From DATEDA01 sp963789885 (GTDB taxonomy: Bacteria > Pseudomonadota > Gammaproteobacteria > Burkholderiales > SG8-39): 64,000 nucleotides of DNA. Below, one piece after another: positions 34,088 through 42,587 of the stretch. Made by a program: the position numbers and the translations under genes. The stretch is taken from assembly GCA_963789885.1 (NCBI GenBank), contig CAWBNB010000038.1, positions 1-64,000 on the forward strand, written 5' to 3'. Below the pieces are notes generated by a model, which saw only the letters and a list, made by a program, of their open reading frames with translations, was not told the origin of the DNA and did not search any database. Within the stretch, counting starts at the first letter, position 1. Each line of letters starts with the position of its first letter.

Positions 34088-34837
34088 TCAGGCGGCGATG
34101 TCCTCGGGCATCACCGAATCCTCGATGTCCCGGAACGAAGCCTGCGTATCGAGCAGCGGGAGCTGGCGCGGATGCCCGACGAGGAAGCCCTGGAAGTAGC
34201 GCACGCCGAGCCCGAACGCCCAATCGAGCTTCTCCTGGCTGTCGATGCCCTGCGCGACCACGCGCGCCTTGACCGCGTCGGCGGCCTCGACGAGCTCGCG
34301 AATGTTGCCGTCCTGCACGGTCTGGAACGCCACCGAGACCGCCTTGCGGTCCAGCTTGATGAGCTTCGGCCGCACGAGCTGGAGCACAGTCTCCATCGCC
34401 TTCGGCCGGTCGGGAACGAAATCGTCGAGCGCGAGACGAACGTTGCGCGCCGCACACTCGCGGGCGAACTTGAGGAGGACCGTGGGGTCGCTCTGCGATG
34501 CGGTGTTGGTGACCTCGACGATCAGCCTCTTCGCCTTGTCGCCCAGGGCATCGAGGTGGCGCAGGTAGCGGGGGCGATCGGAATTGAGCGTGACCATCGA
34601 CACGTTCACGCTCACCAGCAGCGAGCCGTGGAGCATGGTGAGAGCAGCGCTCGCCTGCTTCAGCACCGAAACGTCTACGGTGGCGATGTAGCCGCAGTCT
34701 TCCCAGCGCCGGATCATCGTCTCGCGCGACTCGGGCTTGTCGAGGCCCTCGCGGAAGCGGAGCAGCGCCTCGTAAGCGACGACGTTGCCCCGATCACTCA
34801 TGATCGGCTGAAAGGCGGTGCGGATGATGGCTTCCAT
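34088..34837 (-). CDS. Degenerate EAL-domain protein
   Basis: A 249-residue protein consisting of an EAL domain only. It keeps the EAL glutamate (AYEALLRF), the Asn of VNVS, a Glu in IVEVTN, the Asp pair of LDDF, the Lys of KLDRK and the Gln of YFQGFL. Two features argue against c-di-GMP hydrolysis: loop 6 after LDDF reads VPDRPKAM instead of a Gly-rich loop, and the usual EGVE motif reads QGID, replacing a catalytic glutamate. It is probably a c-di-GMP receptor or protein-binding module. No membrane segment or GGDEF is present. Confidence 0.85.
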   Translation of the reverse strand: MEAIIRTAFQPIMSDRGNVVAYEALLRFREGLDKPESRETMIRRWEDCGYIATVDVSVLKQASAALTMLHGSLLVSVNVSMVTLNSDRPRYLRHLDALGDKAKRLIVEVTNTASQSDPTVLLKFARECAARNVRLALDDFVPDRPKAMETVLQLVRPKLIKLDRKAVSVAFQTVQDGNIRELVEAADAVKARVVAQGIDSQEKLDWAFGLGVRYFQGFLVGHPRQLPLLDTQASFRDIEDSVMPEDIAA

Positions 34838-34980
34838 GGTCGGCGTTCGAGGCGAGTCCGTCGGAAAGGGTATGCAAGGCCGATGCCAGCTCCGCAGCCC
34901 CCGGGAACGTGCAATTGTTCTCGATTTCGGGCCCCGCCCCGCCCGTGCTGTCGGCGGGCGGTCGCCGGTGACGGCCCGGG

Positions 34981-35544
34981 TCAGCGCAGGCCGATGTCGA
35001 GGGCGATCTGCGCGCCCATCTTCGGGTCGTAGCCCTCGACCCGCTTCTGCTCGGCGACCGCCTTGTCCTGCTCGCCGGCCCGGTGGTAGGCGATCGCGAG
35101 CTCGTGCCCGGCGTGCGGATTGAAGTACTGCTGCTTCGCCGCTTCCTGGAGATGCTCGATCGCGGGCCGGAGCTCGCCGCGGCGGAGATAGATGACGCCG
35201 AGCCCGTACCAGGCGCGGTCGAGCATCGGCTTGAGCCGGATCGCTTCCCGGAACTGCACCACCGCGCTATCGAGATCGCCGCGCTGGTGGTAGAGGAACC
35301 CGAGATTGAAGCGGGTGTCGGCGTCGTCGGGCGCAAGGCGCACCGCTTCGGCGAGCGCCTCGATCGCGCGCGCGGGCTCCCGCTCCTGCGCATAGAGGAA
35401 GCCGATGCGGCGCCAGATGTCGACGCGCTGCGGATCGAGCGCGAGCACCGCGCGATAGTCCTCGATCGCGCGGCGGTAGCCCTTGAAGAACGACCAGAAC
35501 CCGGCGCGCCAGATCAGGGGGCGCACGGCGAGCGGGCCGGTCAT
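34981..35544 (-). CDS. TPR-repeat protein
   Basis: A 187-residue protein made of about four tetratricopeptide repeats (for example AIEDYRAVLALDPQRVDIWR, AIEALAEAVRLAPDDADTRF, AVVQFREAIRLKPMLDRAWY, AIEHLQEAAKQQYFNPHAGH). It has no clear signal peptide; the start (MTGPLAVRP) is followed by an aromatic stretch WRAGFWSFFKGY. It likely mediates protein-protein contacts. Neighbours do not hint at the partner. Confidence 0.8.
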   Translation of the reverse strand: MTGPLAVRPLIWRAGFWSFFKGYRRAIEDYRAVLALDPQRVDIWRRIGFLYAQEREPARAIEALAEAVRLAPDDADTRFNLGFLYHQRGDLDSAVVQFREAIRLKPMLDRAWYGLGVIYLRRGELRPAIEHLQEAAKQQYFNPHAGHELAIAYHRAGEQDKAVAEQKRVEGYDPKMGAQIALDIGLR

Positions 35545-35669
35545 GCGGGCGCGCGCGCGCGGGGCACGGTGCAGGCTCGGGTCATGGCCGCGGATTCTAC
35601 TGGGACGGCGCGGCCCGGGCGGCTGCGGCGACGATAGAATCCCCGTACCGTCGACCGGAGGAAGGCGCC

Positions 35670-36089
35670 ATGCCCGATACGATCCGCAAGGTGGACTACT
35701 TTTCGACGCTGGTCGCCAACACGCCCGGGCAGACGTTCCGGGTCCTCTCGACGCTGGTGAGCTCGGGCGTGAACCTGCTCGCCTGCACCGGCTTCCCGCG
35801 CGGCCGCCGCGCGCAGATCGACGTGGTGCCCGACGACACGCGCAGGTTCAACGCCGCCGCGCGGAAGGCCGGGCTCAAGTTCAACCCCAAGAAGACCGGC
35901 TTCCTGATCCAGGGCGACGACCGGCCGGGAGCGCTCGCCGACAACCTGAAGAAGCTGGCCGAGGCGAAAGTCAACGTGACGGCGGTGGACGGCCTGTCCG
36001 CGGGGAAGGGGCGGTGGGGGGCCATCCTGTGGGTCAAGCCCAACGACCTGCGCAAGGCGGGCCGGGCCCTGCGAGCCAAGGCGCGCTGA
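35670..36089 (+). CDS. Tandem ACT-domain protein
   Basis: A 139-residue cytoplasmic protein with two ACT-like halves. The first runs through VANTPGQTFRVLSTLVSSGV (residues about 15-55) and the second through DDRPGALADNLKKLAEAKVN (about 82-125). ACT domains bind amino acids or other small ligands to regulate enzymes or transcription. No catalytic or DNA-binding domain accompanies them. GGAGGAAGG stands just before the ATG. Confidence 0.8.
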   Translation: MPDTIRKVDYFSTLVANTPGQTFRVLSTLVSSGVNLLACTGFPRGRRAQIDVVPDDTRRFNAAARKAGLKFNPKKTGFLIQGDDRPGALADNLKKLAEAKVNVTAVDGLSAGKGRWGAILWVKPNDLRKAGRALRAKAR

Positions 36090-36164
36090 CCACCGGATCG
36101 CGGCTTCGTGGATCCGCTGATCCTGAGTCTCGGGTGAAGCTCGGCGTCTAGCGCGCACCTCCGC

Positions 36165-37271
36165 TCACGCGCGGCCGATTCGCAGCACCGCCTTGATCGT
36201 CTCGCCCGCGAGCATGTCGGCGACCGCGTCGTTGATCGCCGCGAAATCGTAGTGCCGCACGAGGCGGTCGACCGGTAGCCGTCCTGCGCGGTAGAGCTCG
36301 ACGAGCTGCGGCAGGAACTCCTTCACCACGCTCTCGCCCTGGATGCAGCCGCGGACGATCCGCCCCTGCTGCAGCGTCCGCATCTCCAGCGCGGCCTCGA
36401 CGCCATCGCGCGCGCTGCCGACGAGGCAGCAGGTTCCCCGCGGCGCGAGCGCATCGACCGCGGTGCGTAACGCTGCGGGCACACCTGCCGCTTCGAGGCT
36501 GAACCTCACGCCGGCACCGCCGGCGATGCGTCGCACTTCCGCCGCGGCGTCCGCACGACGCGCATCGACGACGTGCGTCGCGCCGAGCTCCCGCGCGAGC
36601 GCGAGCCGATTCTCGAAGACGTCGACCGCGATGACCGGATCGCAGCCTGCGATCCTCGCCGCCATCAGACCGGCGAGGCCGACGGTGCCCGCGCCGAACA
36701 CTGCGAACGAATCGCCGGGGCGCGGCCGGAGCACGTTCATCACCGCGCCCGCGCCGGTGTTCACGCCGCAGGGAAAGGCGGCAAGGACGTCGAGCGGCGC
36801 ATCGCGCGGCACCTTGATGACGTTGCGCTCCGTGGCAAGCGAGAACGTCGAGAACGACGACTGCTGGAAGAAGGAGCCGTGGACCGGGGTCTCGCCCCGG
36901 CGCAGCGCCACCGAGCCGTCGGCGCGCACGCCGCAGGACTTGAGCTGGCGGCTGCGTACGCAGTAAGCCTCGTAGCCCTCGCGGCAGTTCGTGCATTCGC
37001 CGCACGATGGATTCGCCATGATCACGTGGTCGCCGGGGGCGAGCCCAGCCACCCCCGAGCCGACGCGCTCGACGACACCCGCGCCCTCGTGGCCGTACAC
37101 CGCCGGCCACGGCAGCGGGAAGTAGCCGTCGCGTGCGTGCACGTCGGTCTGGCAGATGCCGCTCGCGACGACTCGCACGACCACCTCGTGCGGCGCCGGG
37201 TCGGTGAGCTCGAGCCGCTCGAGCGACCAGCGGCCCGAGCGCTCCGGCATGACAGCAGCGATGACTTGCAC
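36165..37271 (-). CDS. Zinc-dependent alcohol dehydrogenase (MDR family)
   Basis: A 368-residue NAD(P)-dependent medium-chain dehydrogenase. Catalytic zinc ligands lie in GICQTDVH and GHEGAGVVE. The structural-zinc lobe CGECTNC...C is present, and the Rossmann motif is GAGTVGLAG. It resembles class III / aryl-alcohol types. I take GTG at 37271, which has AAGGAG six bases ahead and leaves a 19-bp gap to the permease gene; ATG at 37310 would overlap that gene. It is the last of eight co-directional genes encoding an ABC importer and dehydrogenases, so it probably oxidises an intermediate of the imported compound. Confidence 0.87.
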   Translation of the reverse strand: MQVIAAVMPERSGRWSLERLELTDPAPHEVVVRVVASGICQTDVHARDGYFPLPWPAVYGHEGAGVVERVGSGVAGLAPGDHVIMANPSCGECTNCREGYEAYCVRSRQLKSCGVRADGSVALRRGETPVHGSFFQQSSFSTFSLATERNVIKVPRDAPLDVLAAFPCGVNTGAGAVMNVLRPRPGDSFAVFGAGTVGLAGLMAARIAGCDPVIAVDVFENRLALARELGATHVVDARRADAAAEVRRIAGGAGVRFSLEAAGVPAALRTAVDALAPRGTCCLVGSARDGVEAALEMRTLQQGRIVRGCIQGESVVKEFLPQLVELYRAGRLPVDRLVRHYDFAAINDAVADMLAGETIKAVLRIGRA

Positions 37272-37290
37272 GGTGTTCTCCTTCAGGAAC

Positions 37291-38073
37291 CTAGCTGCGC
37301 CCGCGTCCACGCTGGATCGACGCCTCGAGCCGCCTGAGGGCGGCGTCGATGACGAAGCCGACGATCCCGATCGCGATCATCCCCGACATCACGATCGCGG
37401 TGCTGATGTTGCTCTGGCCCTTGACGATCAGGTAGCCGATGCCGCTCGAGGCGACGATCAGCTCCGCGCCGATGAGAGATTGCCACCCGAGCCCGGCGCT
37501 GACGCGCACGCCGGCGACGAGCGAGGGCACCGAGGCGGGCAGCAGCACCTCGGTGAGGATCAGCCAGTTGCTCGCCCCGAGGGTCTGCGCCGCCTCCACC
37601 AGCCGGCGGTCGACGTATCGCGCGCCGCGATAGGCGTTGATCACGCACGGCGGAAAGGCGCCGGCGAAGATCACCAGCACCGGGCCGCCGATGCCGGTGC
37701 CGAACCATAGCGCGGCGAACGGCACCCATGCGATCGGGGCGACGAACCGCAGTGCGTCGAAGAGCGGCGACACGATCCCGTCGAGCCAGCGGAACCAGCC
37801 CATCGCGAGGCCGAGCGGGATGCCGATCACGACCGCGAGCGCGAACCCCATTGCGAACCGGCCGAACGAGGAGGCGAGGTGGTGCTGCAGCGTGTAGCCG
37901 ACGAAGGGCTGCTGGGTGAGCTCGACGAACTTTGCCGCGACTGCCGCAGGCGTCGGCAGGAAGAGCGCCGGGACGAGCCCGCTCGCCGCGACGAGCGCCC
38001 ATAGGCCGAAGAAACCGGCGAATCCCGCCGCGGTCAGCGCGATGAATTCCCGCCGCGACAGCGCTTGGCCCAC
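37291..38073 (-). CDS. ABC transporter permease, sulfonate/taurine/nitrate type (second copy)
   Basis: A 260-residue permease with about six helices and the EAA loop VEAAQTLGASNWLILTEVLL. Similarity is to SsuC/TauC-type permeases. The GTG start is followed by SRREF, reminiscent of a Tat motif but here simply the charged N-terminus before helix 1. It differs clearly from the permease encoded at 38165-38947. Both stand in the same operon with one binding protein and one ATPase, suggesting a heterodimeric channel. Confidence 0.88.
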   Translation of the reverse strand: MGQALSRREFIALTAAGFAGFFGLWALVAASGLVPALFLPTPAAVAAKFVELTQQPFVGYTLQHHLASSFGRFAMGFALAVVIGIPLGLAMGWFRWLDGIVSPLFDALRFVAPIAWVPFAALWFGTGIGGPVLVIFAGAFPPCVINAYRGARYVDRRLVEAAQTLGASNWLILTEVLLPASVPSLVAGVRVSAGLGWQSLIGAELIVASSGIGYLIVKGQSNISTAIVMSGMIAIGIVGFVIDAALRRLEASIQRGRGRS

Positions 38074-38164
38074 CGCCGCCTCTAGTTGTCACGAACCGAG
38101 GGGCCACAGCCCCTCGGGCACCCCGAAGTCAGGAAAGACGCTGCCTTCGGCATCGTGTTTCGCC

Positions 38165-38947
38165 TCAGGACGCGCGCCAGGGCATCGCCCGCGCCTCGAG
38201 CCAGGCGAGCGCGGCGGTCATCAGCCCGCCGGCGACCGCGACCGAAACCATCCCGACGAGGATCATCGCGGGGAAGAGATCGAGACCCGCCTGGTAAAGC
38301 ACGTGGCCGAGACCCAGGATCGCGCCGATCAGCTCGCCCGCGACGAGCGTGGTCCAGCACGCCTGGAGCGAGAGCCTGAGGCCGGTGAAGACGAGCGGCA
38401 GCGCGCCCGGGAACAGCACCTCGCGCGCGAGCATCCATCGCGTCACGCCGAGCGAGCGGGCCGCTTCGATGAGATGCGGCTCGATCGATCGCACGCCGGC
38501 GTAGCTGTTGATCACGGCCGGAACGAACGCCGCGAACCAGATGACGAGCACCTTGGCCGCGTCGCCGAGCCCGAGCCACACGATCGCGAGCGGGATCCAC
38601 GCGAGGGGCGGGATCGGGCGCACCAGCAGGAACGTCGGGTTGACGAGCGCCTCGGCGCGGCGACTCCAGCCCATCAGCATGCCGAGCGGCACGCCGATCG
38701 ACACCGCGGCGACGAAGCCGAGAAGTACCAGGTAGGAGCTGTGCAGGAAGTGCTGGTAGAGCTTGCCGTCGGCGTAGCCCTGGAAGGTGATCTGGCGCGC
38801 CGCCTGCCCGACCTCGGCGGGCGTCGGGAAATAGGCGCCCGGGATCAGGTGCGTCGCGGTGGTGGCGAGGTACCAGAGCGCGGTCAGCGCGGCGAGCGTC
38901 GCCGCGCCGACCGCGAGCCGGAACCCGCCGGCCGGGCCTTCCGGCAC
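38165..38947 (-). CDS. ABC transporter permease, sulfonate/taurine/nitrate type (first copy)
   Basis: A 260-residue permease with about six helices, an EAA loop IEAARSLGVTRWMLAREVLF, and the segment VRPIPPLAWIPLAIVWLGLG typical of SsuC/TauC. GTG at 38947 is the chosen start, 12 bp after the binding-protein gene stop. The longer open frame upstream is a shadow of that gene. It is separated from the second permease gene by 91 bp. Confidence 0.88.
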   Translation of the reverse strand: MPEGPAGGFRLAVGAATLAALTALWYLATTATHLIPGAYFPTPAEVGQAARQITFQGYADGKLYQHFLHSSYLVLLGFVAAVSIGVPLGMLMGWSRRAEALVNPTFLLVRPIPPLAWIPLAIVWLGLGDAAKVLVIWFAAFVPAVINSYAGVRSIEPHLIEAARSLGVTRWMLAREVLFPGALPLVFTGLRLSLQACWTTLVAGELIGAILGLGHVLYQAGLDLFPAMILVGMVSVAVAGGLMTAALAWLEARAMPWRAS

Positions 38948-38958
38948 GGGCGGCCGCT

Positions 38959-39999
38959 CTAGTTCGGGTTGTTCGCGAACGCCTTCAGCTTCGGATCGGC
39001 CTCGACCATCTTCATGAAGTCGTCGGTGATGTAGCGCGACGCGGCCGGCGGATCGGCGAGCGTCCCGGTCGACTTCATGAAGTCCGCGATCTGCGTCATC
39101 CACTTGTCGACCTCCGACGGCCCGCCGGCGCGGCTCATGATCTTCAGTTGCCCCGCGAGGTCGTACACTGGCCGCGTGTCGAACTCCTTCTTCATCGAGG
39201 CCTCCGAGATCGTCACGCCGCCGACCTCGTAGAACTTCTTCATCATCTGGATCGCCTCGGCCTGGTGCGCGTTCATCCAGCGCCAGGTGCGAAGATAGAC
39301 GGCGAGGAACCGCGCCACGTTCTGCGGCTGCTCTTTCGCGTAGTCCGCTCGCACGACGAGCGCGCCGGGGACGATCGCGCCGGCGTCCTTGCCGGAGCAG
39401 ATCACCTTCGCCCCCGCCTTCTCCTCGAGCGTGTAGATGTTCGGCGCCCAGAGCCCGCCGAGATCGGCGTTGTTGGACGACATCGCGGAAATGATCTCCG
39501 CCTGTCCCATGCTCTTGACCGTCACGTCGGCCTTCTTGAGGCCCCACTTCGCGAGGCACGACTGCACCGCATAGTCGCCGGTCGAGTTGGCGGTCAGCAC
39601 GATCGTCTGGCCCTTGATCGATTGCGGGTTCTTGACGAAGCCGTCGGCCTTCCCGCCGCTCGCCATGAGCGCGTTGCCGACCGACTCGTCGTTGGTGAGG
39701 CCGATCGTGAGCAGGTTGTAGCGCGCCGCGCCGAGCACCGCCGGCACCGATCCGGTGCCGCCGACGTCCCAGGACTTCGACGCCGAGGCGGCGATCTGCG
39801 GCACGCCGGCGGGGAAGGTGCTGAAGACGGGCTTGAGGCCGAGCTCGCCCCACCAGCCCTTCTCGGAGGCGACGTAGAACGGCAGCGACCAGTACAGCGC
39901 CGGCTGGTAGCTCACCTTGATCTCGGTCTGCGCCGGCGCGGCGGCGGCGGCCGCGGCGAGCGCGGCGCCGAACGCAAGTCTGCGGAACGTCTTGTTCAT
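38959..39999 (-). CDS. ABC transporter periplasmic substrate-binding protein (SsuA/TauA/NMT1-like)
   Basis: A 346-residue exported protein with a signal peptide of about 23 residues (alanine-rich, cleavage near PAQT). The mature part has the NMT1/SsuA-type fold: YQPALYWSLPFYVASEKGWW, VPQIAASASKSWDVGGTGSV, and VLTANSTGDYAVQSCLAKWG. It delivers a small organic anion, most likely a sulfonate, to the two permeases encoded downstream. A very strong AAGGAGGAGGAGGG precedes the ATG, fitting high expression of the binding component. Confidence 0.87.
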   Translation of the reverse strand: MNKTFRRLAFGAALAAAAAAAPAQTEIKVSYQPALYWSLPFYVASEKGWWGELGLKPVFSTFPAGVPQIAASASKSWDVGGTGSVPAVLGAARYNLLTIGLTNDESVGNALMASGGKADGFVKNPQSIKGQTIVLTANSTGDYAVQSCLAKWGLKKADVTVKSMGQAEIISAMSSNNADLGGLWAPNIYTLEEKAGAKVICSGKDAGAIVPGALVVRADYAKEQPQNVARFLAVYLRTWRWMNAHQAEAIQMMKKFYEVGGVTISEASMKKEFDTRPVYDLAGQLKIMSRAGGPSEVDKWMTQIADFMKSTGTLADPPAASRYITDDFMKMVEADPKLKAFANNPN

Positions 40000-40020
40000 G
40001 GTCCCTCCTCCTCCTTCCGG

Positions 40021-40818
40021 TCAGTGGTCGTTCGGCGCCTGCTGCTCGCGCAGCAGGCGCCAGATGCGGGTCCGCAGATGGACGAACGATTCCTGGTCCA
40101 TCACGTCCTCGATGCGCTCGTAGCGGTCCCAGCCTTCGGCGCGGCGCACGGCGCCGACGTCGATGATCTCACCGATCCGCCCCGGCCGGCGGGTCATCAC
40201 CACCACCCGGTCGGCGAGGTAGACCGCCTCCTCGACCGCGTGGGTGATGAAGAGCACGGTGCGCGGGTTGACGCGCGAGAGCTTGATCAGCTCCTCCTGC
40301 ATCACCGTGCGCGTCTGCGCGTCGAGCGCGCCGAACGGCTCGTCCATGAGGAGGACGTCCGGGTCGAGCACGTAGCTCCGCGCGATCGCGACCCGCTGCT
40401 GCATGCCGCCCGAGAGCTGGTGCGGAAACGCCGACTCGTAGCCCTGCAGCCCCATCAGCTCGATGTGGCGGGCGACCCGCGGCGCGCGCTCCTCGGCCGG
40501 CATGCCCTTCGCGCGCAGGCCGAACTCGATGTTCTCGGTCACCGTCTTCCACGGGAAGAGCGCGAACTGCTGGAACACGACCGCGCGGTCCGGGCCCGGC
40601 GCGGCGACGTCGCGTCCGCCGACCTTCACCGCGCCCGAAGTCGGGAACTCGAGCCCCGCCGCCATCCTCAGGCAGGTCGTCTTGCCGCAGCCCGACGGCC
40701 CGACGATGGTCACGAACTCACGCTCGCGCACGCCGAAGCTCAGGCGCTCCAGGGTGACGAAGTCCTTCCCGTCGCGCCGGAACACCTTCGTGACGCCCTC
40801 GAACGCGATGTCGCTCAT
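40021..40818 (-). CDS. ABC transporter ATP-binding protein (SsuB/TauB type)
   Basis: A 265-residue ATPase with Walker A GPSGCGKTT, signature LSGGMQQRVAIARSY, Walker B VLLMDEPFGALD and switch THAVEEA. Sequence features such as FALFPWKTVTENIEFGL match the nitrate/sulfonate/taurine ATPases. The start MSDIAFEG overlaps the upstream zinc dehydrogenase stop by ATGA. That ties the transporter firmly to the dehydrogenase genes. Confidence 0.92.
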   Translation of the reverse strand: MSDIAFEGVTKVFRRDGKDFVTLERLSFGVREREFVTIVGPSGCGKTTCLRMAAGLEFPTSGAVKVGGRDVAAPGPDRAVVFQQFALFPWKTVTENIEFGLRAKGMPAEERAPRVARHIELMGLQGYESAFPHQLSGGMQQRVAIARSYVLDPDVLLMDEPFGALDAQTRTVMQEELIKLSRVNPRTVLFITHAVEEAVYLADRVVVMTRRPGRIGEIIDVGAVRRAEGWDRYERIEDVMDQESFVHLRTRIWRLLREQQAPNDH

Positions 40819-41807
40819 CGCGGTCGGAGCAGGATCTTCGCGGCTGCGGCAGCGCCGTCGTGGAGATCGCGGAAGGCGCGCGCGCCCTCGGCGAGGGGAC
40901 GCTCTTCGACCCAGGCGAGGTCGCCGAACGCGCCTGCGTGCAGCGCACGGGCGGTCGCGCGCAAGTCCGCGGTCGTGTAAGTGTAGGTGCCGATGAGCGT
41001 GATCTCGGCGAGCGTGAGCTTGCGCATGTCGATCTGCGACGCCCAGTCGGCGAGACCGATGTGCATCACCACGCCGCCCGGTTTGACCGCCGCGAGCGCC
41101 GCGTCGCGGGTGGCGGCCGCACCCACCGCGTCGATCACGAGGTCCGTGCTGTTCTGCGCCACGCCGCCCGCCGCGGGATCGTAGGCATCGAGCCCGCTGC
41201 CTCGCGCGGCCGATTCGCGCCGCAGCGCGTTCGTCTCGGCAACGCGGACGCTCCGGCAACCGTAGCTCCGCACGAGCAAGGCCGCTAGCAACCCCACCGC
41301 CCCCGCTCCGATCACCAGCACCGAACTCTCCTGCACCGGCCGTGCCGCGGCGCGCATCGCGACGTTGAGGGCGTGCAGCGCCGTCGCGGCCGGCTCGGTC
41401 AGCGCGGCGGCGCGCGCGGACATCCCGTCCGGCAGCTCGATCACGCTCGCGGCGGCGGTGGTGACGTACTCGGCGAACCCGCCGGGACGGGTCATGCCGA
41501 TCATCGTCCGGTTCGAGCAGAGGTTGTCGCGGCCCTGGAGGCAGTAGTCGCAACGTCCGCAAGTGATCAGCGGGTTCACGGTGACGCGGCGGCCTTTGCC
41601 GGGCCCTTCCAGGATTTCGCCGGCGAGCTCGTGGCCAAGGATGAGCGGCGGATTCCGGCGCGGATCCTTCCCGTGGTAGGCGTGCATGTCCGAGCCGCAG
41701 ATGCCGACCGCGTCGATCCGGATCAGCACCTCCCCCGCGGCCGGGCGCGGCTCCGGCTCGTCGCGGAAAGTGACTTCGTTCGGGTGCGTGTAAACGAGTG
41801 CCTTCAT
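40815..41807 (-). CDS. Zinc-dependent sugar/polyol-type dehydrogenase (MDR family)
   Basis: A 330-residue NAD(P)-dependent dehydrogenase. Catalytic zinc residues lie in GICGSDMHAYHG and GHELAGEI. Structural-zinc cysteines are in CGRCDYCLQGRDNLC, and the Rossmann motif is GAGAVGLLAAL. It resembles threonine/sorbitol/galactitol-phosphate dehydrogenases. In this operon it is a candidate for oxidation at a secondary hydroxyl of the imported substrate (HpsO/HpsP-like role). It overlaps the ATPase start and follows the SDR gene by 15 bp. Confidence 0.88.
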   Translation of the reverse strand: MKALVYTHPNEVTFRDEPEPRPAAGEVLIRIDAVGICGSDMHAYHGKDPRRNPPLILGHELAGEILEGPGKGRRVTVNPLITCGRCDYCLQGRDNLCSNRTMIGMTRPGGFAEYVTTAAASVIELPDGMSARAAALTEPAATALHALNVAMRAAARPVQESSVLVIGAGAVGLLAALLVRSYGCRSVRVAETNALRRESAARGSGLDAYDPAAGGVAQNSTDLVIDAVGAAATRDAALAAVKPGGVVMHIGLADWASQIDMRKLTLAEITLIGTYTYTTADLRATARALHAGAFGDLAWVEERPLAEGARAFRDLHDGAAAAAKILLRPR

Positions 41808-41822
41808 GGAGCTCTTATCGGC

Positions 41823-42587
41823 CTACCCCGCCGAGAACCCGCCGTCGACGAAGATCGTCTGGCCGGTCACGTAATCGGAGGCGCGGCTCGCGAGGAAGAT
41901 CGCGATGCCCGGCAGATCCTCGAACCTGCCGTTGCGACCGATGAACGTCCGGTCGGCCATCGCCTGCCAGCGCTTCGGGTCGTTCGCGACCGGCGCGGTG
42001 AGCGGTGTCGCGAAGAAGCCGGGCCCGATCGCGTTGGCGGTGACGCCGTGCTTCGACCACGCCTCGGCCTGCGCCCGCGTGAGCTGCATCACCCCGCCCT
42101 TCGACGCGCCGTACGCGCCCGAGTTGCCGAACGCGCGCACCGACTGGAGCGAGGCGATGTTGATGATGCGCCCCCAGCCCTTCGCGATCATCGCCGGCGC
42201 GAGCCGCTGGGCGAGGAAGAACGGCGCGTCGAGGTTCAGGCGGAGCGTCGTGTCCCAGTCGGCCTCCTCGATCTCGAGCATGGGCTTGCGGATGTTGACG
42301 CCGGCCGCGGAGACGAGGATGTCGGGGGCGCCGAAGGGCTGCGCAGCGCTCTGCGCGCAGGCGAAGAGCGCCGCACGGTCGGTCAGGTCGCAGGGCCGGC
42401 TCGCCGCGCGGCCGCCGCCCGCTTCGATTTCCCGCCGTGCCGCGTCGAGCTCCGATTCGCGCCGCGCGACGAGGACGACCGCCGCGCCCGCGCCGGCGAG
42501 CGCGACCGCTATCGCCTTGCCGATTCCGGAGTTGGCGCCGGTGACGAGCGCAACGCGGCCGGTCAGGTCGAACAGGGAATCCGCCAT
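41823..42587 (-). CDS. Short-chain dehydrogenase/reductase (SDR)
   Basis: A 254-residue classical SDR. The cofactor motif TGANSGIGKA is near residue 16, then NAG-like SAAGVN, the catalytic Ser in NIASLQS, YGASK with Tyr and Lys, and the C-terminal FVDGGFSAG. Arg in ARRESE after beta strand 2 suggests NADP(H) as cofactor, which is only a hint. The ATG overlaps the HpsN-like gene stop (TGATG). With that gene it forms the start of the operon, and it may interconvert stereoisomers of the substrate through a keto intermediate. Confidence 0.9.
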   Translation of the reverse strand: MADSLFDLTGRVALVTGANSGIGKAIAVALAGAGAAVVLVARRESELDAARREIEAGGGRAASRPCDLTDRAALFACAQSAAQPFGAPDILVSAAGVNIRKPMLEIEEADWDTTLRLNLDAPFFLAQRLAPAMIAKGWGRIINIASLQSVRAFGNSGAYGASKGGVMQLTRAQAEAWSKHGVTANAIGPGFFATPLTAPVANDPKRWQAMADRTFIGRNGRFEDLPGIAIFLASRASDYVTGQTIFVDGGFSAG

